From the IMG/VR virus record IMGVR_UViG_3300021185_001368, positions 1 to 28,841 of that record: a stretch of DNA of 28,841 nucleotides. One strand, 5' to 3'. Source of the stretch: a virus. Made by a program: the position numbers and the translations under genes. This document shows, one piece after another, positions 10,746-18,618 of the stretch. Under the pieces are notes generated by a model. It saw nothing but the letters and a program-made list of their open reading frames with translations. It was not told the DNA's origin and ran no database searches. Every line of letters starts with the position of its first letter. The stretch's first letter is position 1.

Positions 10746-11155
10746 TATCTTTTATTTTTTATTCTATCCGTCTCACTTTTTATTCTTTTCTGAGATTCTT
10801 TGATAGCTCTACCATCTAGCCATAGTATAGTATTAAATACATATTCTATTTGATGTTCTTCTATATTATAGTGTTTTATTAAAAATTTAAGATTAGTAAA
10901 ATCTTTTCCCACATAGCCTACATCTCCGTATACTCTATCTCCTAAGGAATTGAATATACTAAAAATTGATATTACTATGTCTGGGAAGTCCGCCCAGTCG
11001 GGAGGACATTTTTCCCAATCTATCTCTTCTCCAGTTTGCTCACACATCATGAGATACTGGTCTTTTGTCATACCTATTTGTTGATTATTTAGGTATACTT
11101 CCAGCCTTTTTCTTATCGTTTCCTGGCTCCTTGCTACGAAAGTTTTCCAGGTCAA
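10745..11155 (-). CDS. Tail assembly chaperone, downstream frame (lambda T-like)
   Basis: An open frame of up to 136 codons between the G-like frame and the tape measure. It overlaps the upstream frame by 71 bases. There is no ATG near its beginning: a TAG stop in this frame lies just upstream, the first possible start is TTG at 11155, and the first ATG comes about 28 codons in. That pattern, in this place, fits the T part of a G-GT pair, made only as a fusion through ribosomal frameshifting. The protein is helical with a conserved-looking PPDWADFPDIVISIFSIFNS segment. The relation to the upstream frame is +1 (equivalent to -2). It would act in the cytoplasm, binding the tape measure before tail polymerisation. 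If unshifted translation from TTG occurs, a free protein is also possible. Confidence 0.7.
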   Translation of the reverse strand: MTWKTFVARSQETIRKRLEVYLNNQQIGMTKDQYLMMCEQTGEEIDWEKCPPDWADFPDIVISIFSIFNSLGDRVYGDVGYVGKDFTNLKFLIKHYNIEEHQIEYVFNTILWLDGRAIKESQKRIKSETDRIKNKR

Positions 11156-11531
11156 AGACTACCTCATTGAGCCAATTATCAAACTCTGATGAATTTTCTA
11201 CAAGTACTAAAGCATTTTCTAATGTATGTTCCATTTCATTTTCTAAGTTCTGACCTTTTAAATCTACTAAAATTAAATCTTCTAAGTATGAAAGTTTTAA
11301 TCCTTTCCAATTTTTTATAGTAGATTCTGAAAATTCTTTTACAAATTTTTCATCATCAAGAGTTTCTTCAAAAGCTCTTGTTTTTCTATTGAACTTGCTT
11401 TGTGTACATTTCTTTCTTAAGTTTACTAATTCTTTTCTTGATAAATTTGCAAGTTCTACTTCAAATCCATCTAATCCTGGGAATTCTACCCAAGTAGTTT
11501 TACTGTCTACCAGTAATGATTTTAAATCCAT
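11085..11531 (-). CDS. Tail assembly chaperone, upstream frame (lambda G-like)
   Basis: A 148-residue acidic, helical protein starting with ATG behind a clear AGGAG site. Its N-terminus (DLKSLLVDSKTTWVEFPG, then ELANLSRKELVNLRKKC) resembles the beta-hairpin and helix seen at the front of many phage tail assembly chaperones. It sits between the tail tube genes and the tape measure, as expected. Its 3' end overlaps the next open frame by 71 bases and carries an A-rich run that could shift ribosomes into that frame; a +1 slip on AAA there would give a 261-residue fusion. The unshifted product ends with a lysine-rich tail, KKKAGSIPK. Family call rests on position, size and the overlap. Confidence 0.72.
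   Translation of the reverse strand: MDLKSLLVDSKTTWVEFPGLDGFEVELANLSRKELVNLRKKCTQSKFNRKTRAFEETLDDEKFVKEFSESTIKNWKGLKLSYLEDLILVDLKGQNLENEMEHTLENALVLVENSSEFDNWLNEVVFDLENFRSKEPGNDKKKAGSIPK
11105..11114 (-). promoter_or_regulatory. Candidate ribosomal frameshift site in the tail chaperone overlap
   Basis: On the minus strand the run AAG AAA AAG G is read in the upstream frame. Moving the AAA codon one base forward again gives AAA, so tRNA-Lys would re-pair perfectly, and the next codon becomes AGG in the downstream frame. A slip of -2 reaches the same frame but pairs less well. The downstream frame has no good start of its own and is closed by TAG just before the overlap. No classical -1 heptamer leading to this frame was found. 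The exact slip codon is inferred. Confidence 0.4.
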
Positions 11532-11541
11532 TTATTTTCTC

Positions 11542-12450
11542 CTAATATGTTATAATGGTTCCTAAATTTGCGGGACTATTGACTAAACGAAAGTCAATTG
11601 TCTGCGTGTAAGCTTCAGCAACATTGCTTCTTTTTGTAAACATACAACCTGTTAAGTTGGCGTTTAAAAAATTGGAATTATTTACTATTGTTTTAATTCC
11701 TACATTTGCTGAAGTATCAAATGATTGAAAAGTAGCAGAATTATTACTAGTTAAATACTGTGTAATATTTCCACTTACTACTCTATCTCCTAATGTATAA
11801 GTTGTTGGGTACATTGCATTTCCTGCATTAGTAACCGACAAGCTATTTTGTAATGTTTCAAAAGGAGTCCAATTGATATTGTTTTGCACTTGTAAAGTTG
11901 TGGCAGCAAGATTCGGTACATCTACTGAATCCACTTCTACATCTATAAGTGATAGGGTGGGAGTTCTAGTTGAACTGGCGCTTACCAGAGAACCTGGAAG
12001 CGAATAACTAGCATTTCCTACTCTACTTAACTTTTTCGCAGCTCCACTTACAGTTAATATAAGTGGTGAGCCTTTCGCTAAGTTAAACTCTCCTTGAGTA
12101 ATTACGCAACCTTCTAATTTGAAGGTGCTTTCTCCAGTTACGATATATAAGTCGAACGATTTTAATAATTGTTCTCCATTACTTGTATCGTAATCTGTTA
12201 GAAGACTTTTTACGATTGATTCATCCTTCTCTTGAGTTAGATGAACTGCAAAACTAAAGTTCGCAGGATTTGCCTTTGTTATAGTTGTTCCCTGAAACAT
12301 CTTTGTCTGATCGTGCAAAGTCTTAACTTCATATGCATCTTCCGCAAATGTCTGTGAGAACGACACCTCAGGAGTCGTTTTAATTAAATAACGACTCCCA
12401 TTGTGTACGATGTGTACACTACTTTCTCGAAGTAGATTGTACGCTGTCAT
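11542..12450 (-). CDS. Tail tube-like protein, paralogue of the major tail protein
   Basis: A 302-residue beta-rich protein immediately downstream (2-base gap) of the larger tube gene. It aligns by eye with that neighbour: PEVSFSQTFAEDAYEV against DGYSFSQGSDATDVTISEAG, FKLEGCVITQGEFNLAKG against YRLNECQVNQAEIDFSIDG, and VSGNITQYL against VSGSLTMYL. It lacks the neighbour's N-terminal insert. A second tube-fold protein next to the major tube protein may form the last tube ring or a tail-tip adaptor; which one cannot be told from sequence. No signal peptide or membrane segment. Start ATG is the only one that keeps the tube-like N-terminus. Confidence 0.62.
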   Translation of the reverse strand: MTAYNLLRESSVHIVHNGSRYLIKTTPEVSFSQTFAEDAYEVKTLHDQTKMFQGTTITKANPANFSFAVHLTQEKDESIVKSLLTDYDTSNGEQLLKSFDLYIVTGESTFKLEGCVITQGEFNLAKGSPLILTVSGAAKKLSRVGNASYSLPGSLVSASSTRTPTLSLIDVEVDSVDVPNLAATTLQVQNNINWTPFETLQNSLSVTNAGNAMYPTTYTLGDRVVSGNITQYLTSNNSATFQSFDTSANVGIKTIVNNSNFLNANLTGCMFTKRSNVAEAYTQTIDFRLVNSPANLGTIITY

Positions 12451-12452
12451 TG

Positions 12453-14006
12453 TTATACAGTGACGTCTGTTGTGTAAGCAGAATCAGAGTGACTTGTTAA
12501 ACCTTTATATTTAACTGTCATTTCATCTCCTGTTAATAAGTCAGTACCTTGAGCAGCAAATTCAACAGTTGTTGAAATAATGTCCGCTGTTTCAATTGTA
12601 GGTATCTGTAAATGAGCTTTTGGTAAGTCAAATTCAACTACCGGAGTAGAAGAAGACCCGCCGCCCATAAATAGACTCATATCAAATGCGTTGTTAACTA
12701 AGTCAGTAGCTGCTGTTAAGTCAGATAATAACGAGTTAGAACCATTTGCCTTAGTATCTAAATACATAGTTAAAGAACCACTAACCTGTCTAGCTCCTGA
12801 GAATGATCCTACTGGAACGTCTACAAGACCTAAAGTTTCTGGTGTTACGTAAGTAATGTTATTAGCAATAGTTAGTGAGCCACCTGTGATATTAATATCA
12901 TAAGTAGTTGTACTATCTGATGCTCCAACTTCTAATACTCCCGCTGAGTTTTTAGTATGCGTTAAGGTTAAAGTTGATAACTTATTTCTTAAGTAATCGC
13001 CATCGCCTGGTGCAGTAGTATCTACGTAGTTATACGCTTCGGTATATGTAGCTGCTGAACTTATTGTTTCAGTTCCATCAGTAACAACTGTTATAGCTTT
13101 TGATGGGTCTTCGACAGCTGTACTTACCTGGTCGATTGTTGTTGCATTTCCTGACCAAGAGATAGTAGCAATACCATCAATTGAGAAGTCAATTTCTGCT
13201 TGGTTTACTTGACATTCATTTAATCTGTATGTTGTGTTTTCTAGTGCAAAGAATATTGAAAGTTTCAATAATTCATGGTGGTCAGACCTTGCGAAAGATA
13301 CATCTGCATCAGTTGCGTCACATACTACAGCAGTTGCTGAAGTTCCACTTAAAGAACCTCCAGTAATATCTTTACCTGCAATTGCAGCCCAAAGAATATT
13401 TTCTACCATATCATGAGTACCACTTGATCTATGACTGTTTGAACCATGTTTGAAGGGTCTTACATAAGTTTGGAAAGACCATTCTGCTGGTGGTAAAGAG
13501 TCATTGAATCTTTTTGAACCTCTATTTGGAGCAGCACCCGCTTCACTGATTGTTACGTCAGTAGCATCACTACCCTGTGAGAAACTATATCCATCTAATA
13601 CACCTAATTTAAATGTATTTGCATCTGTTCCGTTGCCTTTAAAAAGTCCTGTAGCTATTCTACTTCCTTGTGCAGTTAGAGCGCTAACTCCGTCTACTAC
13701 AAGAGCAAATCCAGTACCTGAACCTGTTGTGGCTGATTGAGCAGCAGTTTCATTATCTACGAAAGCTGTTCCTCTAAAGTTATTAATAAGTGCTACGGAA
13801 GTAACGGCACCAGAATTAACAGCATTTACAACTACTTTTAACCCTGTTCCACTCCCACTTGTTGTTCCACAAGTGATAATATCTCCTACAGCATGTCCTG
13901 AACCTCCTGTGAATCCATCCACACTTAATACTGAACCACCACTTGCGTGTACTCCATTACCAGTTGAGACGAATACCGAGGTATTTCTTGATAGATTTAA
14001 AGCCAT
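12453..14006 (-). CDS. Major tail (tube) protein with N-terminal insert
   Basis: A 517-residue protein with the signature start of a tail tube family, MALNLSRNTSVFVSTGNG, and the later NTFKLGVLDGYSFSQGSDA segment. In this family the two normally follow each other closely; here about 85 residues (roughly 21-106) lie between them. The insert is Gly/Ser/Thr/Val-rich with two GSGTG motifs and reads like a small surface beta-domain. Residues about 115-517 carry the tube fold and a C-terminal Ig-like half. The protein should polymerise around the tape measure to form the tail shaft. Ribosome site AGGAG lies about 9 bases before the ATG. The upstream gap to the tail-completion gene is 64 bases and shows no convincing promoter or terminator. 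Confidence 0.78.
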   Translation of the reverse strand: MALNLSRNTSVFVSTGNGVHASGGSVLSVDGFTGGSGHAVGDIITCGTTSGSGTGLKVVVNAVNSGAVTSVALINNFRGTAFVDNETAAQSATTGSGTGFALVVDGVSALTAQGSRIATGLFKGNGTDANTFKLGVLDGYSFSQGSDATDVTISEAGAAPNRGSKRFNDSLPPAEWSFQTYVRPFKHGSNSHRSSGTHDMVENILWAAIAGKDITGGSLSGTSATAVVCDATDADVSFARSDHHELLKLSIFFALENTTYRLNECQVNQAEIDFSIDGIATISWSGNATTIDQVSTAVEDPSKAITVVTDGTETISSAATYTEAYNYVDTTAPGDGDYLRNKLSTLTLTHTKNSAGVLEVGASDSTTTYDINITGGSLTIANNITYVTPETLGLVDVPVGSFSGARQVSGSLTMYLDTKANGSNSLLSDLTAATDLVNNAFDMSLFMGGGSSSTPVVEFDLPKAHLQIPTIETADIISTTVEFAAQGTDLLTGDEMTVKYKGLTSHSDSAYTTDVTV

Positions 14007-14070
14007 TTTGCTTATCTCCTATATTTACTTTGGAAAGGGTTTAGCTAGAATTTTCTGCTTTACCTGTTTC

Positions 14071-14517
14071 CTAATATCGTACTTCGACTACCATTTCGCC
14101 TATACCTAAAGGAGATATTACTCCCTCATCTGTTCCTATTGATTGAATAGTTATAGATGTTGTTTGTAGGTTTGGCGATACTGTATCGTCATACACTAGT
14201 ATGTCATTATCGTCAATTACTCTTTCGAGGTCTTCGAGTAATAGTGACAAAACTTCTTGAGGGTCATTTGCATCTTCTACATATGCCCTGATTGTTACTG
14301 TTAAAAATCTCCATTTAAATCCGCCAGGCTGGTACTGTCGTATCTCATCGCCTGCTACAACACATACTTTAGGGTATTGTTGAATTTCATCTAAGAATAC
14401 TAAATGTGAGTCAGCATTATTAAATACATTCGAATTAAAAGGATGGTTCCCATCAATTTCTTTAAATTTGTTAACAAGAGCTTCGGCTATTTTCTTTCTT
14501 TGTGTTCTGTATGCCAT
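14071..14517 (-). CDS. Tail terminator / tail-completion protein
   Basis: A 148-residue protein between the neck gene and the tail tube gene, the slot used by lambda gpU / HK97 gp10-neighbour tail terminators. The pattern fits: an N-terminal helix (TQRKKIAEALVNKFKEI), the segment PKVCVVAGDE, a strand WRFLTVTIRAYVED, a helix EVLSLLLEDLERVIDD, then a closing GEMVVEVRY strand. These proteins cap the tube and connect it to the neck. Its ATG overlaps the upstream stop (TAATG). The family call is based on secondary-structure pattern and order; no exact profile match can be claimed. Confidence 0.65.
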   Translation of the reverse strand: MAYRTQRKKIAEALVNKFKEIDGNHPFNSNVFNNADSHLVFLDEIQQYPKVCVVAGDEIRQYQPGGFKWRFLTVTIRAYVEDANDPQEVLSLLLEDLERVIDDNDILVYDDTVSPNLQTTSITIQSIGTDEGVISPLGIGEMVVEVRY

Positions 14518-15914
14518 TATACTCTCCTAAGTGTAAATTTTTTCTCGGTATACTTTAATGCTAAGTTTCTTATGCTTTTAGCTATTAAAGGTTTCGGATT
14601 ATATCCTCTAGGCCATTGTTTAATACCTAGATTTTCAAAAGTTGAGTAAACTCCTCTTTTATTTTTACTTTGTCCTCCCCCTGTTAGAGTATAAGTATAT
14701 TCACCTGTTAGTGTTTTTCCTGTATCTCGCAAACTTAAAAGCCTAGCACTATTTGAAAATTGTCCTGTTCTATTTATTAATGCAGGTCTTCCCATATTTC
14801 TTCTAAGTTCTGCACCTAAACTTCTATTAATATTATATTTAATCTTATTAAGAGAAAGAGCTTCATCATCACTTGATTTACTTACAGAAGCTGTTGTTAG
14901 TACTTTATTCTGTGCTTCTAACTGCTTTGCAATTATAGCTGCTCCTGTTCCAACTTTCCTTGCTTTAGTAGTTACTTTTTGAGTATCTACCGATATTTTT
15001 GCTCTTTTCTTTCCTTTAGTTGTTTTTTTATAAGTTCTTTTCTTTTTGCCTACTGCAGCTTCTACTAATTGCTCTCCTAATTCCTTTCCAATACTTTTAG
15101 ATCCCGTAATACTGGTAATATCTGCATCACTAAGTGCTTTTGCTAAGTTAGAACTCATACCTGCGGAAGTTCCAGACACTAAAGCTTTTCTCATTGCTCC
15201 CAGTGTTTTTTGTTTAACTCCTTTTATACCTTTGTTTAATTCTTCTGTTTCGATTTGATACCTTGCAAGGGTTCCATCATTCAATTTTAAGTCTAACTGT
15301 TTTAAATAACTTATATCTATATGGCCATCTTTTTTCATCTCTTTTAGCTTAGCAACTATTTGTTTATTTTCTAAGTCATTTTTCTTTTCTGCTTGAGAGA
15401 TAACATGTCCTATACCTCTTAGTTTTCTTAGTCTTTCAGCTGTTATTTGCTGTTTTCTGTAAAAAACTGTATTTGCTTCTCCTTTTGCTTCTAGTTCTAA
15501 TAGTCCACTTTGTATTGCCATTATTGTTAAAGAAATAGAAACATTAATAGGCTCCATTGTTTTATGCCCTATATTCCACTGCGTAGGTAGTGCAGACCCT
15601 GCTCTTTTTAGGTGCCCTGCTAATTGAGCTAGTGCAGAACTTAGTTGTTTTTGGGTTGCTTCACCTGTCAATCTTTTATATGCTTTCATTACTTCAGGGT
15701 CATTACTTAACCCTGTTGCAGCAAGAGAATCGTTTAACTCTCTAAAAAATCCTTCACTTCCTTCTAATCTACCTAGCTGAACATTTCTAAGTTGCTTTCC
15801 TAAATCTGTTGCAGTTTTTCCTAAGTCTTTTGCCTGCTCTTGAACTAATTTTTCGTAGCTCACTCCAGTATCTTTATCTCTAGATAAGTACTTAAACTTG
15901 AATTTGTCGGCCAT
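14517..15914 (-). CDS. Neck / head-tail joining protein with long N-terminal extension
   Basis: A 465-residue protein. The last 100 residues look like an HK97 gp10-type neck protein: GRPALINRTGQFSNSARLLS, a TGEYTYTLTGGG strand pair, then PKPLIAKSIRNLALKYTEK at the end. Such proteins are usually 110-160 residues. The extra N-terminal 340 or so residues are helical and Lys-rich, with a basic patch KKKRTYKKTTKGKKRAKI near residue 300, and I do not recognise them. It lies between the gp6-like adaptor and the tail terminator with one-base overlaps on both sides, consistent with a neck role. The long extension could reach into the capsid or bind DNA; that is speculation. Confidence 0.55.
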   Translation of the reverse strand: MADKFKFKYLSRDKDTGVSYEKLVQEQAKDLGKTATDLGKQLRNVQLGRLEGSEGFFRELNDSLAATGLSNDPEVMKAYKRLTGEATQKQLSSALAQLAGHLKRAGSALPTQWNIGHKTMEPINVSISLTIMAIQSGLLELEAKGEANTVFYRKQQITAERLRKLRGIGHVISQAEKKNDLENKQIVAKLKEMKKDGHIDISYLKQLDLKLNDGTLARYQIETEELNKGIKGVKQKTLGAMRKALVSGTSAGMSSNLAKALSDADITSITGSKSIGKELGEQLVEAAVGKKKRTYKKTTKGKKRAKISVDTQKVTTKARKVGTGAAIIAKQLEAQNKVLTTASVSKSSDDEALSLNKIKYNINRSLGAELRRNMGRPALINRTGQFSNSARLLSLRDTGKTLTGEYTYTLTGGGQSKNKRGVYSTFENLGIKQWPRGYNPKPLIAKSIRNLALKYTEKKFTLRRV

Positions 15915-16525
15915 TACTTATGTATCTTATAAAAATCCAATATACGTTTAATATGGTCTGGAAAACCTATGTTTTCTCTTAGACTTGTTGATACAGGATT
16001 TTGTATCTGGGCGCCTGATATAGATAAGTTTGCTTTTCTTTCATCTTTTAAGTAATACTTAGTTAAATCAAAACACGCTAGTTTTAAATCTTCCGGTGTT
16101 GCTGCATACCCTGAAGTATACACAACTTTTACCGCTTTTCTTCCTTGTGGAAACATCTTGTCTCCTGATTCAGTAGTTCTAAAAATAGTATCTGCTACTT
16201 CATCTACTATGTATTCGTATTTTCCGCTACTGTCGGAGTTTTCTGTTACTAGTGTCGTATATGAGTCTGATTGCTTCTTCCTTTCGGCAACTGAAGTCAC
16301 GCTCACAATTGGACTTTCATCGAGTATTATTGCATTAGTGTACTGATCATTGATGTCATAGTATTCTGTCTTTGCACTTGAATAATAGTCTACAAAACTC
16401 GTCCCGCAATAAGTTTTTACTGCTTGACTGATGGCTGGTATAATTACATTAATCTTTGCGTCTTCAGACTGTCCTGTCAGACCTGCAAAGTTTTTATACT
16501 GTTGTAATGTTATTAAATTCGCCAT
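15914..16525 (-). CDS. Head-tail connector adaptor, gp6-like
   Basis: A 203-residue protein with the features of the phage head-tail connector family (HK97 gp6 / Phage_connect_1): an N-terminal helical segment ITLQQYKNFAGLTGQSEDA, IIPAISQAVKTYCGTSF, the beta part with ILDESPIVSVTSV, then KAVKVVYTSGYAATPEDLK leading into DLTKYYLKDER. It binds below the portal and begins the neck. It is the first gene after the terminator that follows the capsid gene, and its ATG is poorly provided with a ribosome site (the terminator T-run lies immediately upstream), so it may be translated from read-through or from a weakly recognised start. Confidence 0.8.
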   Translation of the reverse strand: MANLITLQQYKNFAGLTGQSEDAKINVIIPAISQAVKTYCGTSFVDYYSSAKTEYYDINDQYTNAIILDESPIVSVTSVAERKKQSDSYTTLVTENSDSSGKYEYIVDEVADTIFRTTESGDKMFPQGRKAVKVVYTSGYAATPEDLKLACFDLTKYYLKDERKANLSISGAQIQNPVSTSLRENIGFPDHIKRILDFYKIHK

Positions 16526-16529
16526 AATT

Positions 16530-16557
16530 AAAAAGGGGGAGTGTTAGGTACACTCCC
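16530..16557 (-). terminator. Rho-independent terminator after the capsid gene
   Basis: On the minus strand GGGAGTGT and ACACTCCC form a perfect 8-bp stem around a 5-base loop, followed by CC and five T residues. It begins 21 bases after the capsid stop and ends just before the adaptor ATG. This could attenuate transcription so that capsid message exceeds neck and tail message. Confidence 0.8.
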
Positions 16558-16578
16558 TGAAACCGTATTGCGCTAATA

Positions 16579-18042
16579 TTAGCTAGCTTTGTACATCCAA
16601 GCCCATTTAGAAGTTGCACCGTCAATTAAGTCAGTGAATCCTAATCTCTGAGAAGCCACTAAGACTCTTCTTTGATTAATAACTTCGTAGTCAGATTCTA
16701 CAGTAACGCCTCTTAATCTTGGCATTACATAGTTTCTTGGGTTAACAGCGATAGCTCCGAACTTAGAAACTGCTGGTGTAGCAAACTCGTCACATAATAG
16801 TACTCTTGAACCGAATACTTGACCAATTTCACCAGAAAGCTTAGTAGCCATGTCGCCAACTAGGTTAGCGTCTTGGAACTCTGCATCTTCTAATAGTTCG
16901 TAGTATGATCTTTGTGAAACAATATATACTACTTCACTTGGGTTCACACCATATTTACCCATGTTCTTTCTCATTTCAAGTAAGTCAGTTGCTACAATTT
17001 TATCAGTTGCAAAAGCAGTTCCTGATTGTGTGTAGTCACTGTCATTTCTTGCTAAGTGTAGTAAACCTTCGAAAGAAGCTCCACTAGTACCGAATACTCC
17101 GTCAGCATCATCACCAGCTAGGATTGAGTTTTCAATTGCTCTAGCGTGTGATCTTACCATTGATTCTCTAATTAAAGGAAGGATTGGTAAGATTGCATCT
17201 TCTTCAGTTTCATTACCTAGGAATGATTGAGAGATAAGTTTTTTAGTTGAAAGAGTTCTTTCAGCCATAGATACCCCAGCATCGTCACCATAAGAAGCAG
17301 ACCTCATATCTAAATTGTCGTTTGCTACAGCAGACCCTGAAGTAAATTCAGCGTAACCGCTATCTGGTAAGATTGGGATAATCATGTTTGCAGAAGTCAT
17401 TGGTACTTCTCTAAATAGAGGAGCTAAGACTAATTCATTTTGAATATCTCTTTCTATGTTTGTTGAAACGATTTGTTCGAAATCAGCTGATGAAACTTGC
17501 ACACCTGAATGAGTGTTAACTTTTTCCATCACACCTTTAGCAACTTCACTGTCCCATCCTTTACCAGTCGCTAGACCAGCAAATTTTGCGTCAACGATAT
17601 CTTGCTCAAAAGTTTTCTTCCAATCGCCTTGACCATTTCTGTCAGAGAAATGTCTTTTAGACTCTCTGATGTTCATGATTTCTTCTGATTTCTCAGCTAG
17701 TTGAGATTCAAGAGATTTAACAACTGATTCTAAGTTAGAATAGTTCTCATTAACTCTAGATTCCACGTCATTCATTAGCTTTTCAGCTCCTGATAGACCT
17801 GCTTCAACTATAGTTTTAGTTTTTTCCTGATCTGCTACTTCAGCAGCTTTTTGAACTTCGGCGTCGTCAGTTGCTTTTTGAGCAGCTTCGTCTGCAGCCT
17901 TCTGTTCAGCAGCTTTTTGTTCAGCTTGTTTCATTGCAATTTCAGCAGCTGTATCTGCAGCTACTTGCTTTGCGAATGCCTCAAGATTGAACTCTGAGTT
18001 GCTTTCAGGAGATTTATTTTCTTTTGACATATTTGTCTCCAT
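16579..18042 (-). CDS. Probable internal-start capsid protein (delta domain plus capsid)
   Basis: Inside the fusion gene the minus strand has AAGGGAGG at 18061-18054, then 11 bases, then ATG at 18042 (Met193). A second ATG at 18030 (Met197) has GGAG six bases before it. A site this strong inside a coding region, exactly at the junction between protease and scaffold/capsid, is best explained by separate translation of a 487-residue capsid precursor. This would let the phage make hundreds of capsid subunits and few proteases. It remains an inference until the protein N-terminus is measured. Confidence 0.5.
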   Translation of the reverse strand: METNMSKENKSPESNSEFNLEAFAKQVAADTAAEIAMKQAEQKAAEQKAADEAAQKATDDAEVQKAAEVADQEKTKTIVEAGLSGAEKLMNDVESRVNENYSNLESVVKSLESQLAEKSEEIMNIRESKRHFSDRNGQGDWKKTFEQDIVDAKFAGLATGKGWDSEVAKGVMEKVNTHSGVQVSSADFEQIVSTNIERDIQNELVLAPLFREVPMTSANMIIPILPDSGYAEFTSGSAVANDNLDMRSASYGDDAGVSMAERTLSTKKLISQSFLGNETEEDAILPILPLIRESMVRSHARAIENSILAGDDADGVFGTSGASFEGLLHLARNDSDYTQSGTAFATDKIVATDLLEMRKNMGKYGVNPSEVVYIVSQRSYYELLEDAEFQDANLVGDMATKLSGEIGQVFGSRVLLCDEFATPAVSKFGAIAVNPRNYVMPRLRGVTVESDYEVINQRRVLVASQRLGFTDLIDGATSKWAWMYKAS

Positions 18043-18618
18043 GTTATGGGATTCCTCCCTTCTTGGCTGCTCAACATTAACAGCGTCTGCTGATTCTGCT
18101 GGGTTAGCCTTATAAAAAGTTTGCTTATACTCGTTGTATTGCTCCATACTATCAAATGACTTGCTTAAGCCAAAGGTTGCCCCTTGGTTGCAAGGTACTG
18201 ATACTACAGAAACTTCAAAAAGCTCCGCGTCCTTTATTTTGTATCCATCGGTTTCTGTCATATAATCGGCTTCCTTGACTTTGAAACCGACAGAAAAAGC
18301 TCCAAGGACACCGTCTTTAATTAATTGTGTTACATCTCCAGCAGCTTTTGATATCTTTGCAGATATTTCTAAACCGTTTTCTGTAACTTTTAAATCTTTT
18401 GCACGACCAATTGGTTTGTCGTAGTTGTGATTAAACAAAATGATTGGATTATTTTTGAAGTTCTCTAATCCACCTTTTGTCCATGCATCGCTTTCAATAA
18501 TATCTCCAGCTCTGTCAATACCATTTGTACTTGCAGAACCTTTAATATCTATACCGCCATCATCAGTTTCACCTAATGATTTGAAAGTGCTAGTCCAATG
18601 ATAAATTTTACTTGACAT
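16579..18618 (-). CDS. Prohead protease fused to major capsid protein (HK97 family)
   Basis: One frame of 679 codons joins two usually separate genes. Residues 1-150 are a U35-type prohead protease with the candidate catalytic His64 (in ILFNHNYDKPIG), Ser109 (in GAFSVGFK) and an acidic residue in ELFEVSVVSVPCN near 132-135. Residues 205-320 are Ala/Gln/Lys/Glu-rich coiled coil, like the scaffolding delta domain of HK97 capsid protein. Residues 330-679 are the HK97-fold capsid protein, with GFTDLIDGATSKWAWMY at the end. The protease should remove the delta domain during maturation. An internal AAGGGAGG site before Met193 could also give unfused capsid protein. The start ATG overlaps the upstream gene by 11 bases. 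The fusion is continuous in the reading I checked; a sequencing frameshift would have to be absent for both halves. Confidence 0.9.
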   Translation of the reverse strand: MSSKIYHWTSTFKSLGETDDGGIDIKGSASTNGIDRAGDIIESDAWTKGGLENFKNNPIILFNHNYDKPIGRAKDLKVTENGLEISAKISKAAGDVTQLIKDGVLGAFSVGFKVKEADYMTETDGYKIKDAELFEVSVVSVPCNQGATFGLSKSFDSMEQYNEYKQTFYKANPAESADAVNVEQPRREESHNMETNMSKENKSPESNSEFNLEAFAKQVAADTAAEIAMKQAEQKAAEQKAADEAAQKATDDAEVQKAAEVADQEKTKTIVEAGLSGAEKLMNDVESRVNENYSNLESVVKSLESQLAEKSEEIMNIRESKRHFSDRNGQGDWKKTFEQDIVDAKFAGLATGKGWDSEVAKGVMEKVNTHSGVQVSSADFEQIVSTNIERDIQNELVLAPLFREVPMTSANMIIPILPDSGYAEFTSGSAVANDNLDMRSASYGDDAGVSMAERTLSTKKLISQSFLGNETEEDAILPILPLIRESMVRSHARAIENSILAGDDADGVFGTSGASFEGLLHLARNDSDYTQSGTAFATDKIVATDLLEMRKNMGKYGVNPSEVVYIVSQRSYYELLEDAEFQDANLVGDMATKLSGEIGQVFGSRVLLCDEFATPAVSKFGAIAVNPRNYVMPRLRGVTVESDYEVINQRRVLVASQRLGFTDLIDGATSKWAWMYKAS

